Source: Nostoc sp. CHAB 5824 (GTDB lineage Bacteria; Cyanobacteriota; Cyanobacteriia; Cyanobacteriales; Nostocaceae). Taken from it: a DNA stretch of 64,000 nt. This document shows, in pieces, positions 46,801 to 56,339 of the stretch. Both the position numbers and the translations under genes were made by a program. The stretch lies in the NCBI RefSeq assembly GCF_020829665.1, contig NZ_JAIVFT010000023.1:50836-114835 (forward strand), written 5' to 3'. Position 1 is the first letter of the stretch; each line of letters opens with the position of its first letter. A model generated the notes under the pieces. It was not told the origin of the DNA. It saw only the letters and a program-made list of their open reading frames with translations, and did no database searches.

Positions 46801-48315
46801 ATGGTGAACTCTACCCTCGTTGTTACACTCTATGTCAACCCTATGACAGGGAATGATACCAATACTGGTTCACGGTTGAGTCCGTTTAAAAGCCTCACCC
46901 GTGCTTTAAAAGTAACCAAAATCCCCACGATAATTCATCTCACATCGGGGACTTACAACGCTGCTAGTGGTGAGGTCTTCCCACTGATCATCCATGAAAA
47001 GGCCACAGTGGTGGGTAACGAAGCGAACAAAGGTGTAGGGATTGTAATTTCCGGAAGTGGCGAGTATCAAAGCCCCAGCTTTGGTGTGCAAAATATTACG
47101 CTTCTCTTAGTAGATAATGCCAGTCTTTTAGGTGTAACTGTTACCAATCCCTCAGCCAAAGGTACTGGTATCTGGATTGAATCGGCTGCACCTACTTTAG
47201 CTAACAATACTTTAAGCGATTGTGGGCGGGAAGGCGTGTTTACCACTGGTACTGCGAAACCCGCAATTTTAGATAACATATTTGTGCAAAATACTGCTAG
47301 TGGGTTAGTGATAGCAGGTTATAGCCAGGGAGAAGTAGTGGGGAATGTGTTTGAAAGAAACCCTTTAGGTATAGTAATTAGTGACTTTGCCGCTCCTGCG
47401 ATCGCAAATAACAAATTATCAGAAAATCGTACTGCGATCGCACTTTCTCGCAACGCCCAACCTGTGCTACGTCAAAATCTGATTGTTAAAAATACCCAAG
47501 GTGGTCTATTAGTCAATGGCAATGCAGCCCCCGATTTAGGTAATACCCAAGATCCCGGTAATAATATTTTTCATGATAATAGTGAATATGATTTATACAA
47601 TGCCACTACACAAAAGCTACTTTCGGTAGGTAATCAATTAAATCATTCTCTAGTCAAGGGCTTGGTTGAATTGCTCCCAGCCAATGGAGTAGCGGTTAGC
47701 ACCAGTTTATCTCCACTTCCCCACGCCCTTGCGTCTCTTCAACTAGATGGACATTGGGCAAAACCATTTATTGAGGCATTAGTGAGCATGGATTTAACTG
47801 ATGCTTTTGCCGATGGTAGCTACCAGCCAGATAAACCCATGACTCGCGCCCAATATGCAGCTTTGGTGGCGATCGCCTTTAACCCATTTTCCAGAATCTC
47901 AGCACCTGATTTTACAGATGTACCCAAAGATTTTTGGGCTTATAGCGCTATTCAAATCGCGGCTAGCGGTGGCTTTGTAGGCGGATTTAGCGATCGCACT
48001 TTTCGCCCCGATCAAAATGTGCAGCGGCTACAGGTGATTGTCTCTCTAGTAAATGGGCTGGGACTACCAGCTGCTGATAGCGATGCTTTAGAAGTATATA
48101 GCGATCGTCATACCATTCCCGACTACGCCCGAAAAGCTGTTGCCACTGCAACACAACGAGGAATAGTCGTCAACTATCCAGATCCCCAACTCCTTGCACC
48201 TTCACGTTTGGCAACATGCGCGGAAGTTGCAGCAATGGTTTATCAGGCATTAGTCGCCATTGGGCGAACATCTGCGATTAAATCAGTCTATGTAGGGTTG
48301 CATTCCAGAAGTTGA
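46801..48315 (+). CDS. Right-handed beta-helix (DUF1565-like) protein with SLH repeats (504 aa)
   Basis: The N-terminus has the DUF1565-type opening LYVNPMTGNDTNTGSRLSPF and KSLTRAL, followed by parallel beta-helix turns (GIWIESAAPTLANNTLSDC; GLVIAGYSQGEVVGNVFE; IALSRNAQPVLRQNLIVKN) to ~300. Three SLH segments follow (~330-490: HWAKPFIEALVSMDLTDAFA; DVPKDFWAYSAIQIAASGGF; DYARKAVATATQRGIVVNYP). No clear signal peptide is visible from 46801; ATG 46762 is an alternative and neither has a good ribosome binding site. It is probably a cell-surface protein with a glycan-related beta-helix, tethered by SLH domains. The substrate is unknown. Confidence 0.75.
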   Translation: MVNSTLVVTLYVNPMTGNDTNTGSRLSPFKSLTRALKVTKIPTIIHLTSGTYNAASGEVFPLIIHEKATVVGNEANKGVGIVISGSGEYQSPSFGVQNITLLLVDNASLLGVTVTNPSAKGTGIWIESAAPTLANNTLSDCGREGVFTTGTAKPAILDNIFVQNTASGLVIAGYSQGEVVGNVFERNPLGIVISDFAAPAIANNKLSENRTAIALSRNAQPVLRQNLIVKNTQGGLLVNGNAAPDLGNTQDPGNNIFHDNSEYDLYNATTQKLLSVGNQLNHSLVKGLVELLPANGVAVSTSLSPLPHALASLQLDGHWAKPFIEALVSMDLTDAFADGSYQPDKPMTRAQYAALVAIAFNPFSRISAPDFTDVPKDFWAYSAIQIAASGGFVGGFSDRTFRPDQNVQRLQVIVSLVNGLGLPAADSDALEVYSDRHTIPDYARKAVATATQRGIVVNYPDPQLLAPSRLATCAEVAAMVYQALVAIGRTSAIKSVYVGLHSRS

Positions 48316-48444
48316 CAAGTAAAATAGGAAACACTGCCTATTGGCTTGGTAACTCTTGGAAAAAAACCATGTAGTTAAAAGCACGCTAGGTTAATATGCG
48401 ATGGGTAACAAATCTTAGACCTATTGCCTAAAGCTAATAGCCCC

Positions 48445-49245
48445 ATGTTAACAACACTTCCAGACACCTCTGCCAACTTAGCGATCGCCTTATTAATTAA
48501 CTATAGTTTCGATCTCAGTGGGTATACTGCCAATGAGCTAGTTGAGCGTTGGCAAACGCAATACCCGCTTAATTGGCTACACCTGGCAGTGATTGAGGCA
48601 CTATATCAAGGTCGTTATAAAGCTGTTTCCGTGCAGCAAATTTTAGTATTTTGGCAGCGCCGGGATCAAGCTACATATCATTTCAACATGGAATTTGAAC
48701 GGATGATTTGTAACAAATTTCCCCAAAGTTTAACCTCATCGCCTGCTCCAGCCCTACCGCTAGCCAAGAAAAATCCCATTGTGGAGAAAGTCACGAGTCC
48801 TCAATTACCACCTGCTAAGATTCGCAACGGCTATCAAAAAAGCAATACTGCAACTCTACAACTGAACAGTTCCGAACAAAAAACATCTTTAGGTGAAGAA
48901 GAAGGCAAGGAGGAAGCTAGGGAGAATAAAACTGTCCCGAAGTCTCACCTTTCTGGAAAATTTGCTTCTTCAGCAATGCTTCAGTTATCGTCTGCTGTCA
49001 ACCAAAGGCAAACTTCACAAGAAAGTCCACCACCCTCTCCATCATCAAATCATCGACGACAGCCAAAACTGCTCCCACCTGCTCCTATTCATGCCCCAAT
49101 CGGGCAATTTACTCCAGAAAAAAGCGATCGCTCTGAGTCTTTCACATCTAAACTCAAAGCGATGTCTGGCGAACAGAATCCGCCTATTGTGGGGAGTGGG
49201 GGAAGAGGAGCAGGGGGAGCAGGGGGAGCAGAGGAGAATATTTAA
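48445..49245 (+). CDS. Conserved cyanobacterial protein with disordered C-terminal half (266 aa)
   Basis: Residues ~1-95 are an ordered, conserved domain (LAIALLINYSFDLSGYTANE; YPLNWLHLAVIEALYQGRYK; AVSVQQILVFWQRR). The rest is Pro/Ser/Gln-rich and probably disordered. The tail GSGGRGAGGAGGAEENI is encoded by two copies of CAGGGGGAG, the reverse complement of the 9-bp tandem repeat at 16343-16378, so a dispersed repeat has become the end of the protein. ATG 48445 is preferred over TTG 48424. The function is unknown. Confidence 0.7.
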   Translation: MLTTLPDTSANLAIALLINYSFDLSGYTANELVERWQTQYPLNWLHLAVIEALYQGRYKAVSVQQILVFWQRRDQATYHFNMEFERMICNKFPQSLTSSPAPALPLAKKNPIVEKVTSPQLPPAKIRNGYQKSNTATLQLNSSEQKTSLGEEEGKEEARENKTVPKSHLSGKFASSAMLQLSSAVNQRQTSQESPPPSPSSNHRRQPKLLPPAPIHAPIGQFTPEKSDRSESFTSKLKAMSGEQNPPIVGSGGRGAGGAGGAEENI

Positions 49246-49271
49246 TAATCAATGCTCAATGCCTTTTAGGT

Positions 49272-51353
49272 TTACTCTGTGACTAACTGCTTAAAGCGCT
49301 GATCATCGGCAATCTCATCAAAATCTAGGTCAGTTGCTGCGTCTTCTTTATACCTGGGATTAAGATCAATTGCTTGTTGTAGAGTTAGCAGAGATCGTTC
49401 AACTTGTCTTTGCAGTGCATAACAGGCTGCTTTGTTGTAATAGGCACTGGCATAATCTGGCTTAATTTTTAAGGCATTGTTAAAACTAGCGATCGCTTCA
49501 TCATCGCGTCCCAATCTCACCAAAGTATAACCGCGTTTATCCCAGATTTTGGGAGAATTGGGTTGGAATTCCAGCGCTTTATCAAAAGAAGCTATAGCCT
49601 CTTCATATTGTTCCAATGCTACTAGAGAAAGACCGCGATTCAACCAAGCAACTGCATCATCAGGTTTGATTTGTGTAGCTTTATCAAATGAAGTAAAGGC
49701 TTGCTGATGCTGTTGTAAGTTTCCCAAAGCAACGCCGCGATCGCACCAAGCTTGATGATAATCTGGCTGAATCGCAATAGCTTTATCATAAGAAGCGATC
49801 GCATCTTTGTAGCGTTTCAACCTTCCTAGAGTTAGACCTCGTTTTAACCAAGCCACAGATTCATCAGGTTGAATTTTAACGGCTTGGTTGTAAGCTGCGA
49901 TCGCATTTTCATAACGCCTTTGGGAAAACAGCCCATTTCCCTGTTGTACATACTCATCAGCAGTGAATTCCGGTTGTTGTGGCTGTTCTTGTATTTCTTC
50001 CTCAACTTCAGAATTCACAACCTCTGGTATGGATTCAGGTGTAATTTCAGTTAGTTCTTGAAGGATGAGATCCTTTCTTTCTTGGGCATCTAATTGCAAC
50101 TCAGAGAGCTGAGATACAAATTCAGTTTCTAATCTTTCTAATTTCTCCAAAATGAGAATTTTTTGTTGTTGAGCATTCCATTGTAATTCTGAGAATTGCG
50201 AACTAAACTCAGAACCAGATTTTTCTAAATTTTCAATGATTAGCTCTTTGCGCTTTTGAGCATCTACTTGTAGTTCGGATAATTTATCAGCAAACTCTGA
50301 CTGCAATGCTACTAAATTTTCAACAATTTTATTTTTTTGTTCCTGAGCATCTACCTGTAATTCAGATAATTGAAATTTCAATTCTTTATCTAATATTCCT
50401 AAAATTTCAAGTGTAATATCTTTTTCTTTTTGAGCATCTACCTGTAATTCTAATAATTTATCAGCAAATTCTGACTGCAATTTTGTTAAATCCTCAAGGG
50501 CTATATCCCTCTGCTTTTGAGTATCAGATTGCCATCCAGAAAGTTGAGATTTGAACTCAGACCTTAATACTTCTAAATCAACTACGGCTAGTTCTTGCTG
50601 TTGTTGCACACCTAACTTTAAATTAGACAATTCCTCTGCCATGACAGATGCTAATTTTCTTATATTTTCCAGTGCTATATCTCTTTTTCCTTGAGCATCA
50701 AACTCTAACTTAGATAGCCTAGAAGCAAATTCTGACTCTAAACTTTGTATATTTAGTTGGGATTTTTTAAGTTCAGTTTCTAATCTACTTAATACCTGTG
50801 ATTTAGCTAAATCTAGTTCAGATGTAAGGTTAGATAAATATTTTTTTTGTTCGTTTTTAATTTGTTGTTGTAAACTAGCCGTTTCCTCTTCTAATTCATA
50901 ATTTATTTTTTTAGCTTCTTGAATAAGATTTTCAGCCTCTTGTTTAACCGTGGTTAGCTGATTTTGCAATTTTTCCATTCCCTGTAGTTGTTGCATCGCT
51001 CTATCAACAATTTCACGGATTACCACCCGTCGTAAAAGCCAAAATAAAGCAATGATTGCGACTGGAAATAGACTTAATATAACTAGCCAGACATTAAGTA
51101 AAATAGTTGTACGGCTAAAAGCGCTATTAAAATCAGATTGGACTTGCTGTTGAATTCGCTTTTCCGCTCTTAGTCGCGCTAATTCTTCCCGTTCCTGATT
51201 CGATAACACCAAAGCAGGAGTTAGTGCTGGGGAAGGTGATGGTGCAGATTGTCCACTGGCAATTCCAGGGGACAGCATTAAGGATAAAAAGACAATAGTG
51301 CTTTTTACAATTAAAGCGAAAACAGCTTGATTTTTGCTCTTCATAACAACCAT
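49272..51353 (-). CDS. Membrane-anchored TPR protein with eight 29-residue coiled-coil repeats (693 aa)
   Basis: A signal/anchor (~11-33) and a Pro-rich spacer are followed by a transmembrane helix (~83-108, VWLVILSLFPVAIIALFWLL). The region 110-200 is coiled coil. Residues 202-433 are eight tandem 29-residue repeats with the pattern L-x-x-L-x-SEF-x-x-x-LSELQ-x-DAQ-x-x-(R/K)-(D/E). Then comes an acidic linker and six TPR units (~462-665, such as YENAIAAYNQAVKIQPDESV). It looks like a scaffold anchored in the membrane with a rod-like stalk holding a TPR adaptor. The partner is unknown. Confidence 0.8.
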   Translation of the reverse strand: MVVMKSKNQAVFALIVKSTIVFLSLMLSPGIASGQSAPSPSPALTPALVLSNQEREELARLRAEKRIQQQVQSDFNSAFSRTTILLNVWLVILSLFPVAIIALFWLLRRVVIREIVDRAMQQLQGMEKLQNQLTTVKQEAENLIQEAKKINYELEEETASLQQQIKNEQKKYLSNLTSELDLAKSQVLSRLETELKKSQLNIQSLESEFASRLSKLEFDAQGKRDIALENIRKLASVMAEELSNLKLGVQQQQELAVVDLEVLRSEFKSQLSGWQSDTQKQRDIALEDLTKLQSEFADKLLELQVDAQKEKDITLEILGILDKELKFQLSELQVDAQEQKNKIVENLVALQSEFADKLSELQVDAQKRKELIIENLEKSGSEFSSQFSELQWNAQQQKILILEKLERLETEFVSQLSELQLDAQERKDLILQELTEITPESIPEVVNSEVEEEIQEQPQQPEFTADEYVQQGNGLFSQRRYENAIAAYNQAVKIQPDESVAWLKRGLTLGRLKRYKDAIASYDKAIAIQPDYHQAWCDRGVALGNLQQHQQAFTSFDKATQIKPDDAVAWLNRGLSLVALEQYEEAIASFDKALEFQPNSPKIWDKRGYTLVRLGRDDEAIASFNNALKIKPDYASAYYNKAACYALQRQVERSLLTLQQAIDLNPRYKEDAATDLDFDEIADDQRFKQLVTE
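50055..50750 (-). repeat. Eight in-frame 87-bp coding repeats
   Basis: The repeat array inside the TPR gene: each unit encodes 29 residues with no spacer, and units 4-8 share SELQ/ELQ-VDAQ cores. Four heptads plus one residue per unit would give a coiled coil with a regular stutter. Confidence 0.85.
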
Positions 51354-51779
51354 CTCAGTCTGTTGACCAGTTTTGGAAGCGGCGTGCCTCTCTCCAATCT
51401 ATAACAGAATTAAGTAGTGAAATGTTGTAGAAGCAGTGGAAAATGCTGAACAATCCTTAACTAATCTGTTCCCTCGTCCCTTAGTGTACGTAAAAGTTCA
51501 GTAGTGGAGTGCAGTCAAGTTTTTGACATTTTTTAGAGATACTATTATAACATTACTAGGTGAAAATTAAGCACCACAAACAATAATTTATCAACTTCTG
51601 GAAGACAGATTGCAGCAAAATCGGCGCTTTCTGAGAGTATTCATCGAATTAAGTTCGGACTTTGTTTCTACAGATAGCAGTATGCAAAGTGTCAGATGTG
51701 CGTACTTCGCACTAACATTAGATTATCTAGAGTAAGCAGATTACTTGTCCTACAATTAACTTAACAAAGGCGGTAAAAA
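51354..51779. other. Intergenic region between divergent genes
   Basis: It separates the TPR gene from an opposite-strand small gene. It is AT-rich and should hold both promoters. No motif or repeat could be assigned. Confidence 0.4.
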
Positions 51780-52040
51780 ATGGGTCGGCTAAATCCTTAT
51801 ACACTGCAATTGCAGATTACCCGAATGTTTGAGCAAGGGCAATCATTTTTTGCCACAACCAAGGTACAGGAATGGTTGAAAGAACGCAAACACAATCCAG
51901 AAGATTATGAGATTATTTTCCATAAAAAACCCGCGCCTCCTGGTTCAAAAGAAGTAATGGTAGTCGAAATTGAATTACGCCGCAAAGATGGACAACCTGT
52001 AGATCCTTGGTTGCAGGAACAAGCAAATCTCCATGCCTGA
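51780..52040 (+). CDS. Conserved cyanobacterial hypothetical (86 aa)
   Basis: MGRLNPYTLQLQITRMFEQG, then TTKVQEWLKERKHNPEDYEI and IFHKKPAPPGSKEVMVVEIE: a small basic, soluble protein with the look of a conserved family. GGCGGT lies 6 bases upstream. No motif gives a function. It is probably monocistronic. Confidence 0.65.
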   Translation: MGRLNPYTLQLQITRMFEQGQSFFATTKVQEWLKERKHNPEDYEIIFHKKPAPPGSKEVMVVEIELRRKDGQPVDPWLQEQANLHA

Positions 52041-52246
52041 TTTTCGCAACTAGTAATACTTCCACCTCTGCAATTTCAACCCTTCTGTGGTAGCCTGGGG
52101 CAATGTTGCCACGCATGTACGTTAATAAAAATCATCCTATCAGGTGAGTCTAATGGATGAGGTACAACAAACATAAAGTATCGTAACTTGAGGTTATAAA
52201 AGGTTGCTTGGCACACCAATTTATAGCCTCAAAAGTTAGGAAGTAG

Positions 52247-52927
52247 ATGATGACTGGAAACCAAATTCTTGGAGATTCACAAAATCAGATTTTTGCCAAC
52301 TTTGGTAAGCGTTTCTTTGCCTGGATGATGGCTCAAAGTAGCAGCACATATGATAAAATTGTCAGCGATGTCTACGACGGGCTACGCCTACGCAAACGTT
52401 CTCTTTTCGCTAGTCTCCAAGGGAATGTGTTAGAAATCGGCCCAGGAACAGGCTCTAATCTACCCTACTACCCTAAAGATATCCACTGGATAGGAATCGA
52501 GCCAAACCCACACATGCATTCCTATCTCCAAAAACAAGCAGAAAAACTGAGTTTAAATATCGACCTCAGAATTGGTAATTCTGAATGGTTAGATGCTCAA
52601 GATAACAGCATAGATACTGTTGTTAGTACATTAGTTTTGTGTTCAGTACCGAATATAGATTATACATTACAGGCAATTTTAAGAGTACTCAAACCAGGTG
52701 GACGCTTTTTATTTATTGAACATGTAGCCGCACCTCAAGGAAGTTTATTGCGACAATTACAAAGTAAAGTTAGTCCGATTTGGAAAGTGATAGGTGATGG
52801 TTGTCATCCAGATAGAGAAACCTGGAAAGCTTTAGAAAATGCTGGTTTTGCTAGTGTGAATTATGAGCAATTTGATGCACAATTGCCAATTGTTAGCCCT
52901 CATATTATCGGCATAGCTACAAAGTAA
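52247..52927 (+). CDS. Class I SAM-dependent methyltransferase with repeat-encoded insert (226 aa)
   Basis: SAM motif I is VLEIGPGTGSNLPYY, followed by IHWIGIEPNPHMHSYLQKQA, then VVSTLVLCSVPN (motif IV region) and RVLKPGGRFLFIEHVAAPQG. It resembles small methyltransferases of the UbiE/Methyltransf_11 type; the substrate is unknown. At residues ~40-49 the reading frame runs through an exact copy of the 29-bp dispersed repeat (52365-52393). Related proteins appear to read SD-RKRSLFA here, whereas this one reads SD-VYDGLRL-RKRSLFA, so about seven residues are added in frame, before motif I. Confidence 0.82.
   Translation: MMTGNQILGDSQNQIFANFGKRFFAWMMAQSSSTYDKIVSDVYDGLRLRKRSLFASLQGNVLEIGPGTGSNLPYYPKDIHWIGIEPNPHMHSYLQKQAEKLSLNIDLRIGNSEWLDAQDNSIDTVVSTLVLCSVPNIDYTLQAILRVLKPGGRFLFIEHVAAPQGSLLRQLQSKVSPIWKVIGDGCHPDRETWKALENAGFASVNYEQFDAQLPIVSPHIIGIATK
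52365..52393 (+). repeat. 29-bp dispersed repeat inside a coding sequence
   Basis: Identical to the two intergenic copies at 24533 and 24580. The insertion keeps the reading frame of the methyltransferase. Confidence 0.95.
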
Positions 52928-53307
52928 AATAACTTTTTATGTAGCTAAATAAAAGTATGAATATCTCACGCAGGGAAGCGAATGTGCGTGGCAAATTCAT
53001 ATTTTCACGTAGTAATGCCTCTTTTTTGGACAATCGTTTATTTAGGAATAGATATTATCGGTGCGATTGGCCATATCAAAAACATTAAATTCAATATCTC
53101 GTTCAAAAATAGGGATTTGATACTTTCTAGCTAAAAGATTATCTAAATAGGTAGAATGGCAGAATTAGTTGGCTGAATGCGATCAGTGTATGTAGACATT
53201 AAATTAACCTTACCTAGCTTTGAGTAAATATCAAGATTGGCGTGTGAATTGAACTAAATTTAGTAAAATTCCATACAAAGCTAAATGATATTTAATTAAA
53301 TGGCAAC
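52928..53307. other. Intergenic region with one open fragment
   Basis: On the minus strand a 41-codon open stretch (53164-53042) reads HSTYLDNLLARKYQIPIFER then DIEFNVFDMANRTDNIYS and a stop. It looks like the end of a real protein family but has no start and cannot be named. Nothing else is seen. Confidence 0.35.
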
Positions 53308-54261
53308 TCAGATTTGAGAAAATCTCTGCAAGCTTTCTTCCATGCCAATGTTGCCCTGTAAACCGCCTGTGTGTAACAGCAGCAACGAATCGCCTTTATA
53401 AAAAAATCCTTGCTTTAGTAAATCCATCACTCCGTAAAACATTTTTGCGGTATATACGTAATCAAGGGGTACGCCATGTTCCTCCCTGAACTGCTGGCTG
53501 AACAGTAGCAACTCGTCGTTCACCTTTGCATAACCGCCAAAGTGGTAATCACATATTAATTCCCAGGAAGCGGGAGAGGTATATGGCGAGGGTAAATCAG
53601 AGGCGAGGTAATTTGTCAATAAACTTTCGATTTCTTGTGCGAGAAATGCCCCATTTTTTAGAACTGGAAAAGCGATCGCTCTTTGTCCATCATGCAACGA
53701 AAGCGCAATACCTGCTAGTGTGGTAGCTGTACCACAGGCTACGCATATATGATCAAATGCGTAGCCAGCCGTACGCATCGCATCAGCAATTATCTCTGTG
53801 CAACCGCGCACACCATTTAAATTACTCCCACCTTCGGGAATGATAAACACCTCGCCGAAACGTTGTTGCAGATATTCCTCTAACGCTGGTGTGTTTCGCT
53901 GTCGATACATCTCACGGTTCAGATACACAAGCTGCATACCCTGTTGTACAGCAAAATTCAGCGTAGGATTCAACGGTAGCCTCTCCTCGCCACGAATTAC
54001 ACCAATAGTACGAAAACCGAAAATATTACCAGCCGCCGCAGTTGCATAGATGTGATTGGAATAAGCGCCGCCAAAGGTTAGCAGCGTTGTGAAATTTTTC
54101 TCCTTGGCCTCCAAAAGATTGTATTTCAGCTTAAACCACTTGTTGCCGTTAACCCACGGGTGCATGAGATCGAGGCGCAACACATACAGTTCAACACCAG
54201 CGTGGCGGGCGATTTCACTGTTAATTTGTTGTAGAGGAGGAGGAAGAAAGGTTAACGACAT
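53308..54261 (-). CDS. PLP-dependent ACC deaminase / D-cysteine desulfhydrase family (317 aa)
   Basis: This is a fold-type II PLP enzyme. HPWVNGNKWFKLKYN carries the Schiff-base Lys (K41, in GNK). The nucleophile loop is LTFGGAYSNHIYATAAAG with SNH. A phosphate-binding run is seen at CVACGTATTLAGIAL, and the C-terminal LLLLHTGGLQGN closes the site. The family contains 1-aminocyclopropane-1-carboxylate deaminase and D-cysteine desulfhydrase; the sequence alone does not decide between them, though bacterial homologues of this kind more often act on D-cysteine. It is cytosolic and a single gene. Confidence 0.85.
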   Translation of the reverse strand: MSLTFLPPPLQQINSEIARHAGVELYVLRLDLMHPWVNGNKWFKLKYNLLEAKEKNFTTLLTFGGAYSNHIYATAAAGNIFGFRTIGVIRGEERLPLNPTLNFAVQQGMQLVYLNREMYRQRNTPALEEYLQQRFGEVFIIPEGGSNLNGVRGCTEIIADAMRTAGYAFDHICVACGTATTLAGIALSLHDGQRAIAFPVLKNGAFLAQEIESLLTNYLASDLPSPYTSPASWELICDYHFGGYAKVNDELLLFSQQFREEHGVPLDYVYTAKMFYGVMDLLKQGFFYKGDSLLLLHTGGLQGNIGMEESLQRFSQI

Positions 54262-54480
54262 GTGTCAAAATTCTACCTTATAATTTACCTTCTTTCACGT
54301 TCATTATTGAACATAAAAGTAATGATAAACATTGAGTAATTCAATGGTAAACCAATCAAAATAAAGAATAAATCTTTCTGATGATTAGCTTTAGAAATTG
54401 GCATTTTACTAATTGAGTATTTCAGGTAAATATAAGGAACAGAACACTCGCTCCAGATAATATTCTTTTGGAGAAAAGAA

Positions 54481-56211
54481 ATGGTTGCACTGACACAGCT
54501 TGCTCAAGTTATTCCCAATCCAGGACGTTTGACGATTGAAACTGTTGAAATTGCTCCTCAAACGACTGCTATCCGTTGTCTCGACTGGGATAGAGAACGT
54601 TTTGATATCGAGTTTGGTTTACGGAATGGTACAACCTATAATTCTTTCTTAATTCAGGGAGAAAAAGTAGCTTTAGTTGACACATCTCACCGCAAATTTG
54701 AGGAATTATATCTTGAGATAGTGGCGGGATTAATTGATCCGGCTAAGATAGATTATTTAATTATCAGTCACACAGAACCAGACCACAGTGGTTTAGTTAA
54801 AGATATTTTGCAATTAGCTCCCTCAATTACTGTTGTCGGTGCAAAGGTGGCTATTCAATTTTTAGAAAATATGGTTCACCAGCCTTTTAAATCGATACAG
54901 GTGAAAAGTGGAGAGCGATTAGATTTAGGCAACGGACACGAATTAGAATTTATCTCTGCACCTAATTTACACTGGCCTGACACAATATTGACTTATGACC
55001 ACAAAACTTGCACTCTTTACACTTGCGATGTGTTTGGAATGCACTACTGTGATGACCACACCTATGATGAAAATATTACTTTAATAGAGGAAGATTTTCA
55101 CTATTACTATGATTGTCTCATGGGCCCCAATGCCCGGTCTGTCTTGGCAGCTTTAAAGCGGATTGAAAAGTTAGATATAAGAACAGTTGCCACGGGACAT
55201 GGCCCTTTATTACAACATTATATCTCCGAATGGCTCGGACGCTATCAAAACTGGAGTTTAGAACAAGCAAAAACAGAGACATTAGTGGCTCTATTTTATG
55301 TTGAAGATTACGGGCATAGTGAGCATTTAGTCCGTTCCATAGCGCATGGATGCGCGAAAACAGGCGTAGCAGTAGAATTAGTAGACCTCAATAGTGCCGA
55401 GCCTCAAGAAGTTCGAGAATTAGTTACACAAGCCTCTGGTTTAGTAATTGCAATGCCAGCCCAATCTTCGGTGATGGCTCAAGCTGCTTTAAGTACAATT
55501 TTAGCTGCTGTTCACAAGAAACAGGCAATTGGTTTATTAGAGTCAGGAGGTGGAGAAGATGAACCTGTTTATCCTTTACGTAATAAGTTTCAAGAACTAG
55601 GATTAACTGAAGCTTTTCCTCCTATCTTAGTTAAGGAAATTCCTACCCAAGCAACGGAACAACTTTGTGATGAAGCAGGGACAGATATGGGTCAATGGTT
55701 GACCCGCGATCGCACCATTAAACAAATCAAATCTATTAATACCGAGCTAGAAAAAGCTTTAGGGCGGATTAGCACAGGATTATATATTATCACCGCCAAA
55801 AAAGGAGAAATTCAGAGCGCAATGTTGGCTTCTTGGGTGACACAAGCGAGTCTTGAGCCTTTAGGAGTAGCGATAGCAGTATCCAAAGATCGAGCAATTG
55901 AATCTTTGATGCACGTTGGCGATCGCTTTGTTTTAAACGTTTTAGAAGAAGGCAAATATCAAGGATTAATGAAACATTTCCTAAAACGTTTTGCTCCTGG
56001 TGCAGACCGCTTTGCTGGAGTAAAAACATATCCAGCGAAAAATGAATCGCCCGTTTTAGCTGAAGCTTTAGCTTACATGGAATGTGAAATTACTAGCCGC
56101 ATGGATTGTGGAGATCATTGGGTAATTTATAGCACAGTCCAAACTGGAAGAGTTGCCAACCTACATGCACTTACTGCCGCCCATCACCGCAAAATTGGCA
56201 ATCATTACTAA
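54481..56211 (+). CDS. flv4: Flavodiiron protein Flv4 (576 aa)
   Basis: First gene of the flv4-2 operon. It has a metallo-beta-lactamase-like diiron domain with canonical ligands (H97, E99, D101 and H102 in SHTEPDHSG; further His/Asp in CDVFGMHYCDDH and TGHGP), a flavodoxin domain (~255-400, VALFYVEDYGHSEHLVRSIA) and a C-terminal flavin-reductase domain (~425-576, GLYIITAKKG) typical of cyanobacterial class C proteins. Flv4 with Flv2 forms an electron sink protecting PSII at low CO2 and high light. Identification rests on the adjacent Sll0218-like and Flv2 genes. GGAGAAAAGAA precedes the ATG. Confidence 0.92.
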   Translation: MVALTQLAQVIPNPGRLTIETVEIAPQTTAIRCLDWDRERFDIEFGLRNGTTYNSFLIQGEKVALVDTSHRKFEELYLEIVAGLIDPAKIDYLIISHTEPDHSGLVKDILQLAPSITVVGAKVAIQFLENMVHQPFKSIQVKSGERLDLGNGHELEFISAPNLHWPDTILTYDHKTCTLYTCDVFGMHYCDDHTYDENITLIEEDFHYYYDCLMGPNARSVLAALKRIEKLDIRTVATGHGPLLQHYISEWLGRYQNWSLEQAKTETLVALFYVEDYGHSEHLVRSIAHGCAKTGVAVELVDLNSAEPQEVRELVTQASGLVIAMPAQSSVMAQAALSTILAAVHKKQAIGLLESGGGEDEPVYPLRNKFQELGLTEAFPPILVKEIPTQATEQLCDEAGTDMGQWLTRDRTIKQIKSINTELEKALGRISTGLYIITAKKGEIQSAMLASWVTQASLEPLGVAIAVSKDRAIESLMHVGDRFVLNVLEEGKYQGLMKHFLKRFAPGADRFAGVKTYPAKNESPVLAEALAYMECEITSRMDCGDHWVIYSTVQTGRVANLHALTAAHHRKIGNHY

Positions 56212-56213
56212 AT

Positions 56214-56245
56214 AGTCATTTGTCATTAGTCATTAGTCATTAGTT
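56214..56245. repeat. Heptanucleotide tandem repeat (AGTCATT type)
   Basis: Four to five degenerate 7-base units directly after flv4. This is the STRR class known from heterocystous cyanobacteria. Confidence 0.8.
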
Positions 56246-56272
56246 ATTCTTCTTGTCCCCTTGCTCCCCAAT

Positions 56273-56328
56273 AGACGCGATTCATCGCGTCTCTACCCAC
56301 TCTTGTACAGACGCGATGAATCGCGTCT
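56273..56328. repeat. Two 20-bp palindromes before the Sll0218-like gene
   Basis: AGACGCGATTCATCGCGTCT (56273-56292) and AGACGCGATGAATCGCGTCT (56309-56328) are each near-perfect palindromes. A third of the same type, AGACGCGATTAATCGCGTCT, lies at 56877-56896 in the next spacer of the operon. Confidence 0.9.
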
Positions 56329-56339
56329 CCCAAAAAACT

